Shown: piece after piece, positions 43,708 to 52,517 of the stretch
Position numbering within the stretch: the first letter of the stretch is position 1
Layout: each line of letters starts with the position of its first letter
Assembly (NCBI GenBank): GCA_050955045.1
Contig: JBPBQV010000012.1
Location: 1 to 64,000, forward strand
DNA length: 64,000 nucleotides
Reading direction: 5' to 3'
Source of the DNA: Mucilaginibacter_A sp050955045
Lineage (GTDB): Bacteria > Bacteroidota > Bacteroidia > Sphingobacteriales > Sphingobacteriaceae
Made by a program: the position numbers and the translations under genes
Notes under the pieces: generated by a model
What the model was told of the DNA's origin: nothing
Seen by the model: the letters and a program-made list of their open reading frames with translations, nothing else
Databases searched by the model: none

Positions 43708-44826
43708 TTAAACTAAAGTAGCTAAAGCTTCTTTGGTAAAACCTTTTAACTCATTACTACGACCTTCGGTAACTTTTTTAATCCATTCCGGATCGGCCAA
43801 TAAAGCACGGCCAACGGCAACTAAATCAAATTCGCCTTTTTCCATGCGGTTTACCAATTCATCGATGGATTTTGGTTGAGAAGTTTCTCCTGCAAAAGCA
43901 GCCATGAACTCGCCCGAAAGTCCGACAGAACCAACTGTAATAGTTGCTTTACCGGATATTTTTTTGGCCCAGCCAGCAAAATTCAAGTCAGAACCTTCAA
44001 ATTCAAGTTCCCAAAAACGGCGTTGCGAGCAATGGAAAATATCTACTCCTGCATCGGCCATCGGGTTTAACCAGGCTTCCATTTCGGCAGGAGTTGGTGC
44101 TAATCTTACGGTTAAATCCTGCTGTTTCCATTGCGATAAACGCATGATAATGGCAAAATCATCACCCACAGCAGCACGAACGGCTTTAGTTACTTCTACT
44201 GCAAAACGACTGCGTTCAGCTAATGTTTTTCCGCCAAAAGCATCTGTACGTTTGTTCACACCTTCCCAGAAAAACTGGTCGATTAAATAACCGTGGGCAC
44301 CATGCAATTCTACCGTATCAAAACCTAAACGTTTGGCATCGGCAGCAGCACTTGCATAAGCGGCGATGGTATCCGTAATGTCGTTTTCGCTCATTTCAAC
44401 ACCACCCATTTTCCCTTCGGAAACATAACCAGACGGACCTTCAAATGGTGTAGCCGGAAGCCACTCGCCTAACTGTGGCATTACGCCCATGTGCCAGATT
44501 TGCGGAGCTATTGCACCGCCAACAGCATGTACGCCATCAACTACATTTTTCCAGCCGGCTAAAGCTTCCTGTCCGTAAAAGTGCGGAATATTCGGATCGT
44601 TGGATGATGCCGTGCGATCAATTACGGTTCCTTCGGTCAAAATTAATCCGGCTTCATTTTCTGCACGGCGTTTGTAATATTCGGCTACGTTATCGCCCGG
44701 AATTCCGTTTGGAGAAAAAGAACGCGTCATGGGAGCCATAACGATCCGGTTTTTCAGATTTAGTGATTTCAATTGAAACGGACGAAAAAGTGTATCCAGT
44801 TGATTAAGATTTTGTGTTGTGCTCAT
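43708..44826 (-). CDS. Old Yellow Enzyme family alkene reductase
   Basis: A 372-aa FMN-dependent ene-reductase. It shows the N-terminal LFRPFQLKSLNLKNRIVMAPMTRS, the His/Asn pair in HGAHGYLIDQFFW, NKRTDAFGG, and the C-terminal AVGRALLADPEW. It reduces activated C=C bonds of enones or related electrophiles with NADPH, often in stress defence. The gene is alone. Confidence 0.92.
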   Translation of the reverse strand: MSTTQNLNQLDTLFRPFQLKSLNLKNRIVMAPMTRSFSPNGIPGDNVAEYYKRRAENEAGLILTEGTVIDRTASSNDPNIPHFYGQEALAGWKNVVDGVHAVGGAIAPQIWHMGVMPQLGEWLPATPFEGPSGYVSEGKMGGVEMSENDITDTIAAYASAAADAKRLGFDTVELHGAHGYLIDQFFWEGVNKRTDAFGGKTLAERSRFAVEVTKAVRAAVGDDFAIIMRLSQWKQQDLTVRLAPTPAEMEAWLNPMADAGVDIFHCSQRRFWELEFEGSDLNFAGWAKKISGKATITVGSVGLSGEFMAAFAGETSQPKSIDELVNRMEKGEFDLVAVGRALLADPEWIKKVTEGRSNELKGFTKEALATLV

Positions 44827-44952
44827 AAATTGATGTTATAACAGCAAATCTATCAACCTAAAATTAAAGCCTGCTACGTAAATTTATTTGTTACCACGAA
44901 CTGACAGTAACTCTATTGATTTACATTGAAGTGATTGATAATTTTTCATCTA

Positions 44953-44965
44953 TAAAAGAAGCATC
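44953..44965 (-). repeat. Interspersed motif copy after the FtsX-like gene
   Basis: Minus-strand GATGCTTCTTTTAT followed by AGATGAAAAAT, in the gap between the permease and OYE genes. Confidence 0.75.
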
Positions 44966-44994
44966 GGTTTAAAAGACCCTGATGAAAACAAGCC

Positions 44995-46248
44995 TTACTT
45001 AAATCGAATAGCTTTTACTGGAGAAATAGAACTTACCAGCATCGAAGGAATTAGAAGTACCAGCACGCAAACCACCAGCGTACCTATATTAAGCAGCAAA
45101 ACATCACTCCAGTTTAATTGAATTGGCACAAAATTCATGTAATAAGAAGTTTGATCGAGCTTGAAAAAGTGCGTATAGTTTTGAAAATAGCTAATTCCCA
45201 CACCAAATAAATTACCTAAAAGCAAACCTGCAGCAATTAAATAAAGCGCATTAAGCAGAAACATTTGCTGGATGCTCCAGTTGTTGGCTCCCAAAGCTTT
45301 CAACATTCCGATCATGCTGGTGCGTTCTAAAATCATGATTAGCAAAGCAGAAATCATGTTGATAACGGCTACAATCACCATTAAAATCAGGATGACCTGT
45401 GTGTTCACGTCCAACAAAGTCAGCCATTCAAATATGGTTGGATAAAACTGCTGCACGGTAAAAGATTTGAATTCTACAGGCAAAATATTGCTTAAAGTTT
45501 GTTCAGATTCATCCAGTTTATTAAAATCCGGAATCTGGATTTCGTAACCGCCAACTTCATTTGGTTTCCAGTTATTTAAACGCCTGATGAGCGAGAGTGA
45601 GCCCATTACAAACGTTTTATCTACTTCCTCTACACCAACGTTAAAAATACCAACAATTTTAAATTTGCGTTTGCGCAGCGGTTGCTGTACAAAATACATC
45701 AAAAAATCGTCGCCAACTTTTAGTTTCAAACGATCGGCGGTGTATTGCGAAATCATGATCTGTTTTTGCGCCGCTGCCGAATCTTTGAAATTGATGACAC
45801 GACCTGATGCCATGTTTTTTTCAAAAAAAGACCAGCTGTAAGTTTTGTCTACGCCTTTTAAAACCACGCCTTCTATCGCATCATTGGCCTTGATAATGGC
45901 CGGTTTGGTAGCAAAAGGCTCGATGTGTGTAAAAGCTTTGCCGGTATCTATTTGGTGCAGCAAAACAGGATCTGCCGCGAAAGGAGAATTTTCGTAAGAA
46001 GTATTCAAATCATACTTTACAATCTGGATATCACCAGAAAAGCCTCTTACTTTTTCCCGGATTTCCTGCTTAAAACCTTTTACAATAGCCAGGCTCAAAA
46101 TCATCACGCCCAAACCCAGCATAATACCTGTAATGGCAATGCGCACAATCATTTTAGAGAACGTACGTTTGCTGCGGAAAGAAATGCGGCCTGCAATAAA
46201 GGTTGCGATGTTCAAACTTGGAAAAATTGTTTTTTTGTATCTTGGCAA
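44995..46248 (-). CDS. FtsX-like / lipoprotein-releasing ABC permease
   Basis: A 417-aa membrane protein with one N-terminal TM helix, a large periplasmic domain, and three C-terminal helices (FtsX domain), as in LolC/LolE/MacB-type permeases. The region VIMISALLIMILERTSMIGMLKALGA and a Gly-rich TM follow the family pattern. It would work with an ATPase not encoded here. No ATG is in frame near the start, so a TTG at 46248 is likely used, and the upstream frame is closed by a stop. Confidence 0.85.
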   Translation of the reverse strand: MPRYKKTIFPSLNIATFIAGRISFRSKRTFSKMIVRIAITGIMLGLGVMILSLAIVKGFKQEIREKVRGFSGDIQIVKYDLNTSYENSPFAADPVLLHQIDTGKAFTHIEPFATKPAIIKANDAIEGVVLKGVDKTYSWSFFEKNMASGRVINFKDSAAAQKQIMISQYTADRLKLKVGDDFLMYFVQQPLRKRKFKIVGIFNVGVEEVDKTFVMGSLSLIRRLNNWKPNEVGGYEIQIPDFNKLDESEQTLSNILPVEFKSFTVQQFYPTIFEWLTLLDVNTQVILILMVIVAVINMISALLIMILERTSMIGMLKALGANNWSIQQMFLLNALYLIAAGLLLGNLFGVGISYFQNYTHFFKLDQTSYYMNFVPIQLNWSDVLLLNIGTLVVCVLVLLIPSMLVSSISPVKAIRFK

Positions 46249-46349
46249 AGATGCAGTTTTTAAGCTGAATTTATTTTGCCAACGCTAAACCGAAGAACGC
46301 CGGCAGTACAATTTTAGTTTTTAATTATTTGTTGCCGATTTTTATCCGA

Positions 46350-46362
46350 TAAAAGAAGCATC
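46350..46362 (-). repeat. Interspersed motif copy upstream of namZ
   Basis: Minus-strand GATGCTTCTTTTAT followed by CGG and ATAAAAATC. Divergent region between the FtsX-like gene and namZ. Confidence 0.75.
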
Positions 46363-46406
46363 TACTAAATGCAAAAAACAAATTATGAATTATAGAAAAG
46401 CGCTTT

Positions 46407-47612
46407 ATGCAAAATAAAAAACTAAGCCGGCTGATAGCCATAATGCTTCTTTTACAGGCAAATTTTTGTTGTGCACAAACGCGGGCAATACAAACCGGTG
46501 CCGATCAAACAAGTTTGTACGTGCCGCTTTTACAAGGAAAAAAGGTTGGTATGGTAGTTAATCAGACTTCAGTAATTGGCGCAAAAAATGTGTTGAGTGT
46601 AGATAGTTTACTGAAACTGGGCATCAAAATAACAGCTATTTTTGGTCCGGAACATGGTTTTCGCGGTAACGCCAGCAACGGCGCAAAAGTAAATGATGCA
46701 GTAGATGGTAAAACCGGGCTGCCGATAATTTCTTTGTATGGTAAACATTATAAACCATCAGCAGAGGATTTGAGAAACGTTGATGTAATAGTTTATGACA
46801 TTCAAGATGTTGGTGCACGCTTTTATACTTACATTAATACTTTGGCCGATGTGATGGAAGCTTGTGCAGAAAATGGCAAAGAATTAATTATTCTGGATCG
46901 GCCAAATCCAAATGATTTTATAGACGGACCAATTCTGGATATGAAGTTAAAATCCGGCATCGGCCGGTTTCCAATTCCAATTACGCACGGGATGACAATT
47001 GGCGAATTTGCACAAATGGTAAACGGCGAAGGCTGGCTGCCCAATAAAATGCAGTGCAAAATCAAGGTAATTCCTGTTAAAAATTATACACATGGCATGG
47101 ATTATACTTTGCCGGTTAATCCATCGCCAAACTTGAACACGCAGCAATCAATTTTACTTTATCCGTCGTTGTGTTTGTTTGAAGGTACAATGATTAGCCA
47201 GGGACGCGGAACTTTGATGCCGTTTACTGTTTTAGGCAGTCCGGATTTAAAAGGAATGTATGCTTTCAGTTTTACGCCGGTTAGCATTCCCGGAAAATCT
47301 GAAACGCCTTTGCATCAAAACAAAGCATGTTTTGGTTTGGATTTAAGAGATTACAATACAGCAAAACTTCGCAAATCCGGACAAATCAACTTAAAATGGA
47401 TGATGGAACTGTACAAAGCTTTCCCCGTAAAAGAAAAGTTCTTTGATATGTCGCAAAGCAAGCAAATGGGAAATATTGATAAACTTGCCGGCACTACTGC
47501 TTTTAAGGAACAAATTATTGCAGGCAAAAGTGAAAAAGAAATTCGCCAAAGCTGGGAACCGGAATTAAGCCGTTACAAAGCAATGCGTTTAAAATACGTG
47601 TTGTACAAATAA
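46407..47612 (+). CDS. namZ: Exo-beta-N-acetylmuramidase NamZ (DUF1343)
   Basis: A 401-aa exported enzyme: signal peptide to about residue 24 (LLLQANFCCAQT), then the DUF1343/GH171 domain with VGMVVNQTSVIG, FGPEHGFRGNASNGAKV, DVIVYDIQDVGARFYTYI, ILDRPNPN and NPSPNLNTQQSILLYPSLCLFEGT. It releases MurNAc from the non-reducing ends of peptidoglycan chains, usually in recycling. It is 8 nt before fmt and probably co-transcribed. The codons of the signal peptide (MLLLQAN) are the dispersed motif. Confidence 0.92.
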   Translation: MQNKKLSRLIAIMLLLQANFCCAQTRAIQTGADQTSLYVPLLQGKKVGMVVNQTSVIGAKNVLSVDSLLKLGIKITAIFGPEHGFRGNASNGAKVNDAVDGKTGLPIISLYGKHYKPSAEDLRNVDVIVYDIQDVGARFYTYINTLADVMEACAENGKELIILDRPNPNDFIDGPILDMKLKSGIGRFPIPITHGMTIGEFAQMVNGEGWLPNKMQCKIKVIPVKNYTHGMDYTLPVNPSPNLNTQQSILLYPSLCLFEGTMISQGRGTLMPFTVLGSPDLKGMYAFSFTPVSIPGKSETPLHQNKACFGLDLRDYNTAKLRKSGQINLKWMMELYKAFPVKEKFFDMSQSKQMGNIDKLAGTTAFKEQIIAGKSEKEIRQSWEPELSRYKAMRLKYVLYK

Positions 47613-47620
47613 TAATTAAA

Positions 47621-48550
47621 ATGAGAATTATTTTTATGGGTACGCCCGATTTTGCGGTGGCTTCGCTGGATGCTTTGGTAAAAGCCGGAATGGACGTGGT
47701 TGCCGTAGTTACCGCGCCGGATAAACCATCAGGACGCGGCCAGCAGCTTTCGCAGTCTGCAGTAAAGCAATATGCTGATCAGCATCAGATTGAAACACTT
47801 CAACCCGAAAAATTAAAAAATGAAAGTTTTTTGACGGAATTGCATAACCTGAAAGCAGATCTGCAGGTTGTTGTTGCTTTCCGGATGTTACCAGAAATTG
47901 TATGGAGTATGCCGCCAAAAGGAACGATTAATTTACACGCTTCACTTTTGCCTCAATATCGTGGTGCAGCACCAATTAATTGGGCAGTTATTAACGGCGA
48001 GCATCAAACCGGCGTAACTACATTTTTTCTGAAGCAGGAAATTGATACCGGAGATGTAATTTTGATGGATAAAATAAGCATCCTGGAAGTGGATACCGCC
48101 GGAGATGTGCACGATAAACTGATGCTTTTAGGCGCAGATTTGCTGGTAAAAACCGTTAAATTTATTGAAGCAGGGACATACCAAGAAATGCCGCAAGATG
48201 AATTGGTTACTGCTGATGAAGAACCAATTGAACTTAAACATGCACCCAAAATTTTCAAGGATGATTGCTTGATCAACTGGATACAGCCAACCGAGCAGGC
48301 TTATAATTTCATCCGTGGATTAAGTCCGTATCCTAGTGCTTTTACTTATATAAATGATAAGGTTTTTAAAATTTTTAAAGCGGAGAAGCAAGTTACAGAA
48401 GTTGCCATTTATCCCGGTGCAATTATATCAGACAATAAAACCTTTCTAAAATTTGCTTGTATCGATGGTTTTATCCTGGTAAAAGAAGTACAGTTGGAAG
48501 GTAAAAAGCGTATGGCTATTGAAGATTTCCTGAGAGGTGTAAAACCGTAA
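47621..48550 (+). CDS. fmt: Methionyl-tRNA formyltransferase
   Basis: A 309-aa enzyme that formylates initiator Met-tRNA. It starts MRIIFMGTPDFAVASLDAL and shows the catalytic region GTINLHASLLPQYRGAAPINWAVINGE (Asn/His/Asp with the SLLP loop) and a C-terminal OB-like domain. Follows namZ. No def gene is beside it. A dispersed-motif copy is in frame at 48480 (ILVKEVQ). Confidence 0.95.
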   Translation: MRIIFMGTPDFAVASLDALVKAGMDVVAVVTAPDKPSGRGQQLSQSAVKQYADQHQIETLQPEKLKNESFLTELHNLKADLQVVVAFRMLPEIVWSMPPKGTINLHASLLPQYRGAAPINWAVINGEHQTGVTTFFLKQEIDTGDVILMDKISILEVDTAGDVHDKLMLLGADLLVKTVKFIEAGTYQEMPQDELVTADEEPIELKHAPKIFKDDCLINWIQPTEQAYNFIRGLSPYPSAFTYINDKVFKIFKAEKQVTEVAIYPGAIISDNKTFLKFACIDGFILVKEVQLEGKKRMAIEDFLRGVKP

Positions 48551-48589
48551 TTGCTGAGTTATAGGTAATGTTTTTTTGCTTAATCTTTT

Positions 48590-48607
48590 GTTAATAATAA
48601 TTTATGC
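48590..48607 (+). promoter_or_regulatory. Conserved upstream element GTTAATAATAATTTATGC
   Basis: Sixteen of 18 bases match the element at 52777-52794 (GTTAACAACAATTTATGC), upstream of another small gene. It lies 53 nt before the ATG of the Thr/Gly protein. It may be a promoter of an alternative sigma factor. Confidence 0.4.
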
Positions 48608-48660
48608 AAACTATGATAAGCATTTGTTGTTGATAAAATAACTAATCAACAAATAGTATT

Positions 48661-49092
48661 ATGAAAAAAGTAAGTGTAGTAATGATTGTGGCCATGACTT
48701 TAGGTGTATTTGGATATGCATCGGCACAAACAACTCAAACAGGATCAACTACTGGAACTGGTACAACTACCGGAACTGGAACGAGTACCGGAACCAGCAC
48801 TGGCAAAGGTTCAATGAAAAGTAAAACTAATCGTTCAGGTACCAGTAGTAAGGGTACCGGTACAATGGGTACAGGAAGAACTGGAACAGGCACAGGTACA
48901 ATGGGAACAGGCAGAACAGGTACAGGTACAATGGGAACGGGAACAAGTAGAACTGGAACAATGGGAACAGGTACAACCGGAACTGGAACTGGTACAATGG
49001 GAACAGGTACGAATGGCACTGGAACTGGTACAACTGGAACCATGAATAATGGTACAAGAACTGGATCAACTACAACTCCACCACGGAAATAA
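48661..49092 (+). CDS. Secreted Thr/Gly-repeat low-complexity protein
   Basis: A 143-aa protein: signal peptide MKKVSVVMIVAMTLGVFGYASAQ, followed by tandem repeats of Gly/Thr (units such as GTGTMGTGRT) with occasional Lys/Arg and a TPPRK end. It is predicted unstructured and exported. The DNA repeat unit is about AGGTACAATGGGAACAGG (48853-49050), which could expand or contract. Function unknown; perhaps a surface or matrix component. Followed by a strong terminator. Confidence 0.75.
   Translation: MKKVSVVMIVAMTLGVFGYASAQTTQTGSTTGTGTTTGTGTSTGTSTGKGSMKSKTNRSGTSSKGTGTMGTGRTGTGTGTMGTGRTGTGTMGTGTSRTGTMGTGTTGTGTGTMGTGTNGTGTGTTGTMNNGTRTGSTTTPPRK
48853..49050 (+). repeat. Tandem repeat array in the Thr/Gly protein gene
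   Basis: Degenerate units built on GGTACAATGGGAACAGG recur six or more times. Confidence 0.8.
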
Positions 49093-49110
49093 TTTGTTTC
49101 TGTTAAAGTA

Positions 49111-49146
49111 AAAAAGCTTTCATAATAATTATGAAAGCTTTTTTTT
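49111..49146. terminator. Bidirectional intrinsic terminator
   Basis: AAAAAGCTTTCATAAT pairs with ATTATGAAAGCTTTTT and is flanked by A and T runs, between the convergent Thr/Gly and GT9 genes. Confidence 0.9.
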
Positions 49147-49169
49147 ATGGTATAAAAATTAAGTTTTTA

Positions 49170-50147
49170 TTATATAACTACATCCACAACCTGATCTAAA
49201 ACTAAGTCAAAATTCGGAGTTTTAGTCCAGTCAATAGTTCTATGTTTAAGCTGATTAAGTGGCGACCATCTTTCTGGCTCGCCGTGCAAACTGATAACAA
49301 TGCTTGGTGTGCCATAAGCAGCAGCAATATGCGATACGCCGGTACAATTAGAAATCAGCGCAAAAGCATCTTTAATTAAAACGCCAACTGCACCCAAAGT
49401 AGTTTTACCAGTCATATTATAAGCTTCGTGCTTCATATGCTGCATTACTTCTGTTGCCAAATGTTCTTCATCTTTTGTTCCGGTAATTATCACATCAAAA
49501 CCCTGCTCCTGGCAATAATCTGCCAATGCAGCAAAATAAGCAGGCGGCCATTGTCTTGCTAAACTGCGTGAACCGGGATGGATACAAATATATTTCTGCG
49601 GAATGATTTGCAGGTTCAGCTGATCAAAAGCATCACGATCATAACTGTTCAACGGAAATTCCAGTTCGGGTCCAACAGAAGGAATGCCCAAATGGTTCAT
49701 CAGCAATAAATGACGTTCAATTTCTGGGATGCCGGTTGGATATTTTAAAAATAACGGATTGGGGCGATAATCTTCTTCGCGATAAAAACCGGCGGTATAA
49801 AAAGCACCGAACAGCTCAATCATAGGATTTACAATTGAACCATTTCCCTGCATCTGCAAAGCCAGATCAAATTTCTGCTGCTGCACTTCCTGCAAAAAAG
49901 CAGTAATTTTTTCAGGATTGATTTCCTGCTCAGGCAATCCCGGATAACCAGGAAAAGCAATAAAAGCGTTAAAATAATCAGGGAAACGGGTAAGCAAACT
50001 TTCTGCCCAGGGCAAACCAATTAAGGTAATATGTGCATCCGGATAAGTGGTGCGCAAAGCCCGAAAAGCAGGAACTGAACATAATAAATCGCCTAATTGC
50101 AAGGCGCGAAAAACAACAATTTTTTGAATTGGATGTGCAGTTAACAT
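49170..50147 (-). CDS. Glycosyltransferase family 9 (heptosyltransferase-like)
   Basis: A 325-aa GT-B enzyme. The N-terminus (KIVVFRALQLGDLLCSVPAFRAL) and C-domain (CIHPGSRSLARQWPPAYFAALA, SNCTGVSHIAAAYGTPSIVI) match GT9, which adds heptose or related sugars to lipopolysaccharide core. The ATG at 50147 is chosen over a TTG 12 codons upstream. No LPS cluster is around it. Confidence 0.9.
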   Translation of the reverse strand: MLTAHPIQKIVVFRALQLGDLLCSVPAFRALRTTYPDAHITLIGLPWAESLLTRFPDYFNAFIAFPGYPGLPEQEINPEKITAFLQEVQQQKFDLALQMQGNGSIVNPMIELFGAFYTAGFYREEDYRPNPLFLKYPTGIPEIERHLLLMNHLGIPSVGPELEFPLNSYDRDAFDQLNLQIIPQKYICIHPGSRSLARQWPPAYFAALADYCQEQGFDVIITGTKDEEHLATEVMQHMKHEAYNMTGKTTLGAVGVLIKDAFALISNCTGVSHIAAAYGTPSIVISLHGEPERWSPLNQLKHRTIDWTKTPNFDLVLDQVVDVVI

Positions 50148-50209
50148 AATTTCGACAAGTTGTGAATTTAACCTGAATATCAAAATTATGTTTCACACTG
50201 AGGATTAAT

Positions 50210-50243
50210 GGATACTGTTTTTATGCTGATAAAAACAGTATCC
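50210..50243. repeat. Perfect palindrome of the TACTGTTTTTAY family
   Basis: Left arm GGATACTGTTTTTAT (15 nt), loop GCTG, exact inverse right arm. Sits between the thioesterase and GT9 genes, both on the minus strand. Confidence 0.9.
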
Positions 50244-50251
50244 GTTTAAAA

Positions 50252-50644
50252 TTACTGATCCTTAAACTTTTCGTCTGACCGGACAATATGTGTTTTACCG
50301 TGTGGCTGTGGGTTTCCATCACGATCAACATTTACAAAAACCAGTTTATCAACAGTGAGAATACTTTTACGGGTAATTTTATTCCGGACTTCGCAGCAAA
50401 GCGTAATAGAAGTACGTCCAAAATGAGTAGCCGTCATCCCTAGTTCAATAATATCACCTTGGCGCGCAGAGCTTACAAAATTAATTTCCGACATAAATTT
50501 GGTAACAACATGCGGATTATCTAACTGGCAAATGGCATAAATTGCAGCTTCTTCATCAATCCACATTAATAAACTGCCGCCAAACAAAGTACCATTTGGG
50601 TTGAGATCTTCCGGTTTTACCCATTTACGCGTATGAAAATTCAT
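50252..50644 (-). CDS. Acyl-CoA thioesterase (YciA-type hotdog)
   Basis: A 130-aa single hotdog-fold thioesterase with NPNGTLFGGSLLMWIDEEAA (catalytic Asp), KFMSEINFVSSARQGDIIELG, and the Ser/Thr-rich GRTSITLCCEV. It hydrolyses acyl-CoA. The gene starts 1 nt after msrA's stop, so they are co-transcribed. Confidence 0.88.
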   Translation of the reverse strand: MNFHTRKWVKPEDLNPNGTLFGGSLLMWIDEEAAIYAICQLDNPHVVTKFMSEINFVSSARQGDIIELGMTATHFGRTSITLCCEVRNKITRKSILTVDKLVFVNVDRDGNPQPHGKTHIVRSDEKFKDQ

Positions 50645-50645
50645 T

Positions 50646-51323
50646 TTAGTTCTTCAGCTTACCTTTGTACATTTTTTTAAACTGATTAAAACGTTGTTCT
50701 GATACATTTTGAATATACGGATTATCACCGTTGTGTTTTGCATAGTTCTGGTGATATTCCTCAGCCCGATAAAAATCTTTTAAAGGAACAATTTGCGTAA
50801 CAATTGCGCGCTGAAACATACCCGATTTTAAAGCATCTGCTTTTGCTGTTTCTGCCATTGATTTTTCTGCTGCATTTGCATAAAACACAACAGAACGATA
50901 TTGTGTGCCTTCATCCGGGCCTTGTTTGTCTTGGGTTGTTGCATCATGCGAAGCGTAAAAAACTTTAGACAATTCCTGGTAAGAAACTTTTTTAGGATCG
51001 TAATAAACCAAAACCGACTCGGCATAACCTGTATTTCCAGTACTTACTTTTTCATAAGTTGGGTTTGAAACATTACCACCAGCGTATCCTGAAATTACAG
51101 AATCCACACCGGCTACATCTTCAAAAATTTCTTCGGAACACCAAAAACAACCTTCGGCGAAAGCAGCAACGGCTTTCCCTTTTGGGGCGATCACAGATAT
51201 TTTCCGGACTCCGCCTTTACCAGGACCATCAAAAACAGTTAAATTACTGGAAGAAGCTTGTCCACAGGAAGCAAAAAACACTGCAGCAAGTACCAAATTA
51301 TACATTTTTGTGTAAAGGTTCAT
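50646..51323 (-). CDS. msrA: Peptide-methionine (S)-S-oxide reductase MsrA, lipoprotein
   Basis: A 225-aa MsrA that repairs oxidised methionine. The active-site Cys is in EGCFWCSEEIFEDV (Cys59), and YAGG is conserved. The N-terminus has a lipobox (FFASC, Cys20), so it works in the envelope. No msrB fused or adjacent. Followed at once by the thioesterase gene. Confidence 0.93.
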   Translation of the reverse strand: MNLYTKMYNLVLAAVFFASCGQASSSNLTVFDGPGKGGVRKISVIAPKGKAVAAFAEGCFWCSEEIFEDVAGVDSVISGYAGGNVSNPTYEKVSTGNTGYAESVLVYYDPKKVSYQELSKVFYASHDATTQDKQGPDEGTQYRSVVFYANAAEKSMAETAKADALKSGMFQRAIVTQIVPLKDFYRAEEYHQNYAKHNGDNPYIQNVSEQRFNQFKKMYKGKLKN

Positions 51324-51429
51324 ATTTGTAAATTTATATTTGAATAAACAATATACGCAAGCAGTTACGTTTTATCGGTAAATTCAATGAAAACTTACAC
51401 TGATTTTACAAGGTCAATTTTTTGTGCAC

Positions 51430-51442
51430 TAAAAGAAGTAAA
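51430..51442 (-). repeat. Interspersed motif copy upstream of the SRPBCC gene's end
   Basis: Minus-strand TTACTTCTTTTA followed by GTGCACAAAAAA, in the gap between SRPBCC and msrA. Confidence 0.7.
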
Positions 51443-51456
51443 TGGTAATTATGTTG

Positions 51457-51852
51457 TTACTGCTTTACTAATTCCTGTAACTTTTGCGTCTCATGGTCAG
51501 CTAATTTCTGCAAAGGTGATTTGGCCATCATCTTCATCATCATGTTCAACACTGCAGAAATGGTGAAAGTTACTTCTGTTTGCGTTCCTGCTTCTTTTAT
51601 CGCCCATTTTAATTGCAGCGGAAAAGGAGGATTTTCTATCGCATTAATTAAAATTTCTGTTGGATTTCGGCTGGCAACTTGCAAAACCAGCTTAGCCATA
51701 TTCTGAATGTTAAAACGTGCTTCATCTCTGGTAGATTTCCAGTCAACAATGTTTTCGGGCATCAATTGCTGATGATTATTTAAATCTCCCAGAAAACTAT
51801 ATACAGATGCAACTGGTGCATTTAGCGTAATATTACTTTCAATAACAGTCAT
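51457..51852 (-). CDS. SRPBCC-fold protein
   Basis: A 131-aa START/Bet v1-like protein: ESNITLNAPVASVYSFLGDLNNHQQLMPENIVDWKSTRDE and a helical C-terminus. Such proteins bind hydrophobic ligands. It follows pyrE by 23 nt and is probably in its transcript. A dispersed-motif copy is in frame at 51591 (WAIKEAGT). Confidence 0.82.
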   Translation of the reverse strand: MTVIESNITLNAPVASVYSFLGDLNNHQQLMPENIVDWKSTRDEARFNIQNMAKLVLQVASRNPTEILINAIENPPFPLQLKWAIKEAGTQTEVTFTISAVLNMMMKMMAKSPLQKLADHETQKLQELVKQ

Positions 51853-51875
51853 AAAAAAGATTTAATCGGCAATGA

Positions 51876-52517
51876 TTACTTGCCCCACTCGGCAGGATTG
51901 ACGCGCCATTGTTGTAAAACTCCAATCTGATTTTCGTTAATGTATTGGTTAGCAGCTGCGTATTTAATCAGTGCAGCATAATTAGATAAGGTAGCAAAAC
52001 GGCAGCGTGCATTTTTAAAATTTTCGGTAGCTTCATCCAACCCATATGTAAAAATGGCTGCTAATCCTGCGACATCTCCGCCAGCTGCGCGCAACGCTTC
52101 AACGGCTTGCAAGCTACTTTTACCGGTCGAAATTAAGTCTTCTACTACCACAATCCGTTGTCCGCGGTGCAATTCGCCTTCTACCAAATTGCCGGTTCCA
52201 TGTTCTTTTGGTTTGGACCGAACGTATAAAAACGGCATTCCCAATTCCTGCGCTACCAAAACACCTTGCGGAATTCCGGCCGTTGCCACACCTGCAATAC
52301 AACTTACAGCACCAAATTCTTCCTGAATCATGGCTACCAGTTGCTGGCGGATATAGGTACGGATAGTTGGATGTGAAAGCGTTAAACGATTATCACAATA
52401 AATAGGTGATTTCCAGCCCGATGCCCAGGTAAAAGGTTTATCTGGTTGTAGTTTGATTGCTTTAATCTGCAATAAAAATTCTGCAACCTGTTGCTCAACT
52501 TCGTTTTTATGAAACAT
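51876..52517 (-). CDS. pyrE: Orotate phosphoribosyltransferase
   Basis: A 213-aa enzyme that makes OMP from orotate and PRPP. The PRPP loop VVVEDLISTGKSSLQAVEALRAAG and FTWASGWKSPIYCDNR are intact. No other pyr genes are adjacent. Confidence 0.95.
   Translation of the reverse strand: MFHKNEVEQQVAEFLLQIKAIKLQPDKPFTWASGWKSPIYCDNRLTLSHPTIRTYIRQQLVAMIQEEFGAVSCIAGVATAGIPQGVLVAQELGMPFLYVRSKPKEHGTGNLVEGELHRGQRIVVVEDLISTGKSSLQAVEALRAAGGDVAGLAAIFTYGLDEATENFKNARCRFATLSNYAALIKYAAANQYINENQIGVLQQWRVNPAEWGK

Noticed and set aside
48735..49043. Antisense Val/Pro-rich frame in the Thr/Gly gene
   Set aside because: An artefact of translating the GT-rich repeat on the other strand.
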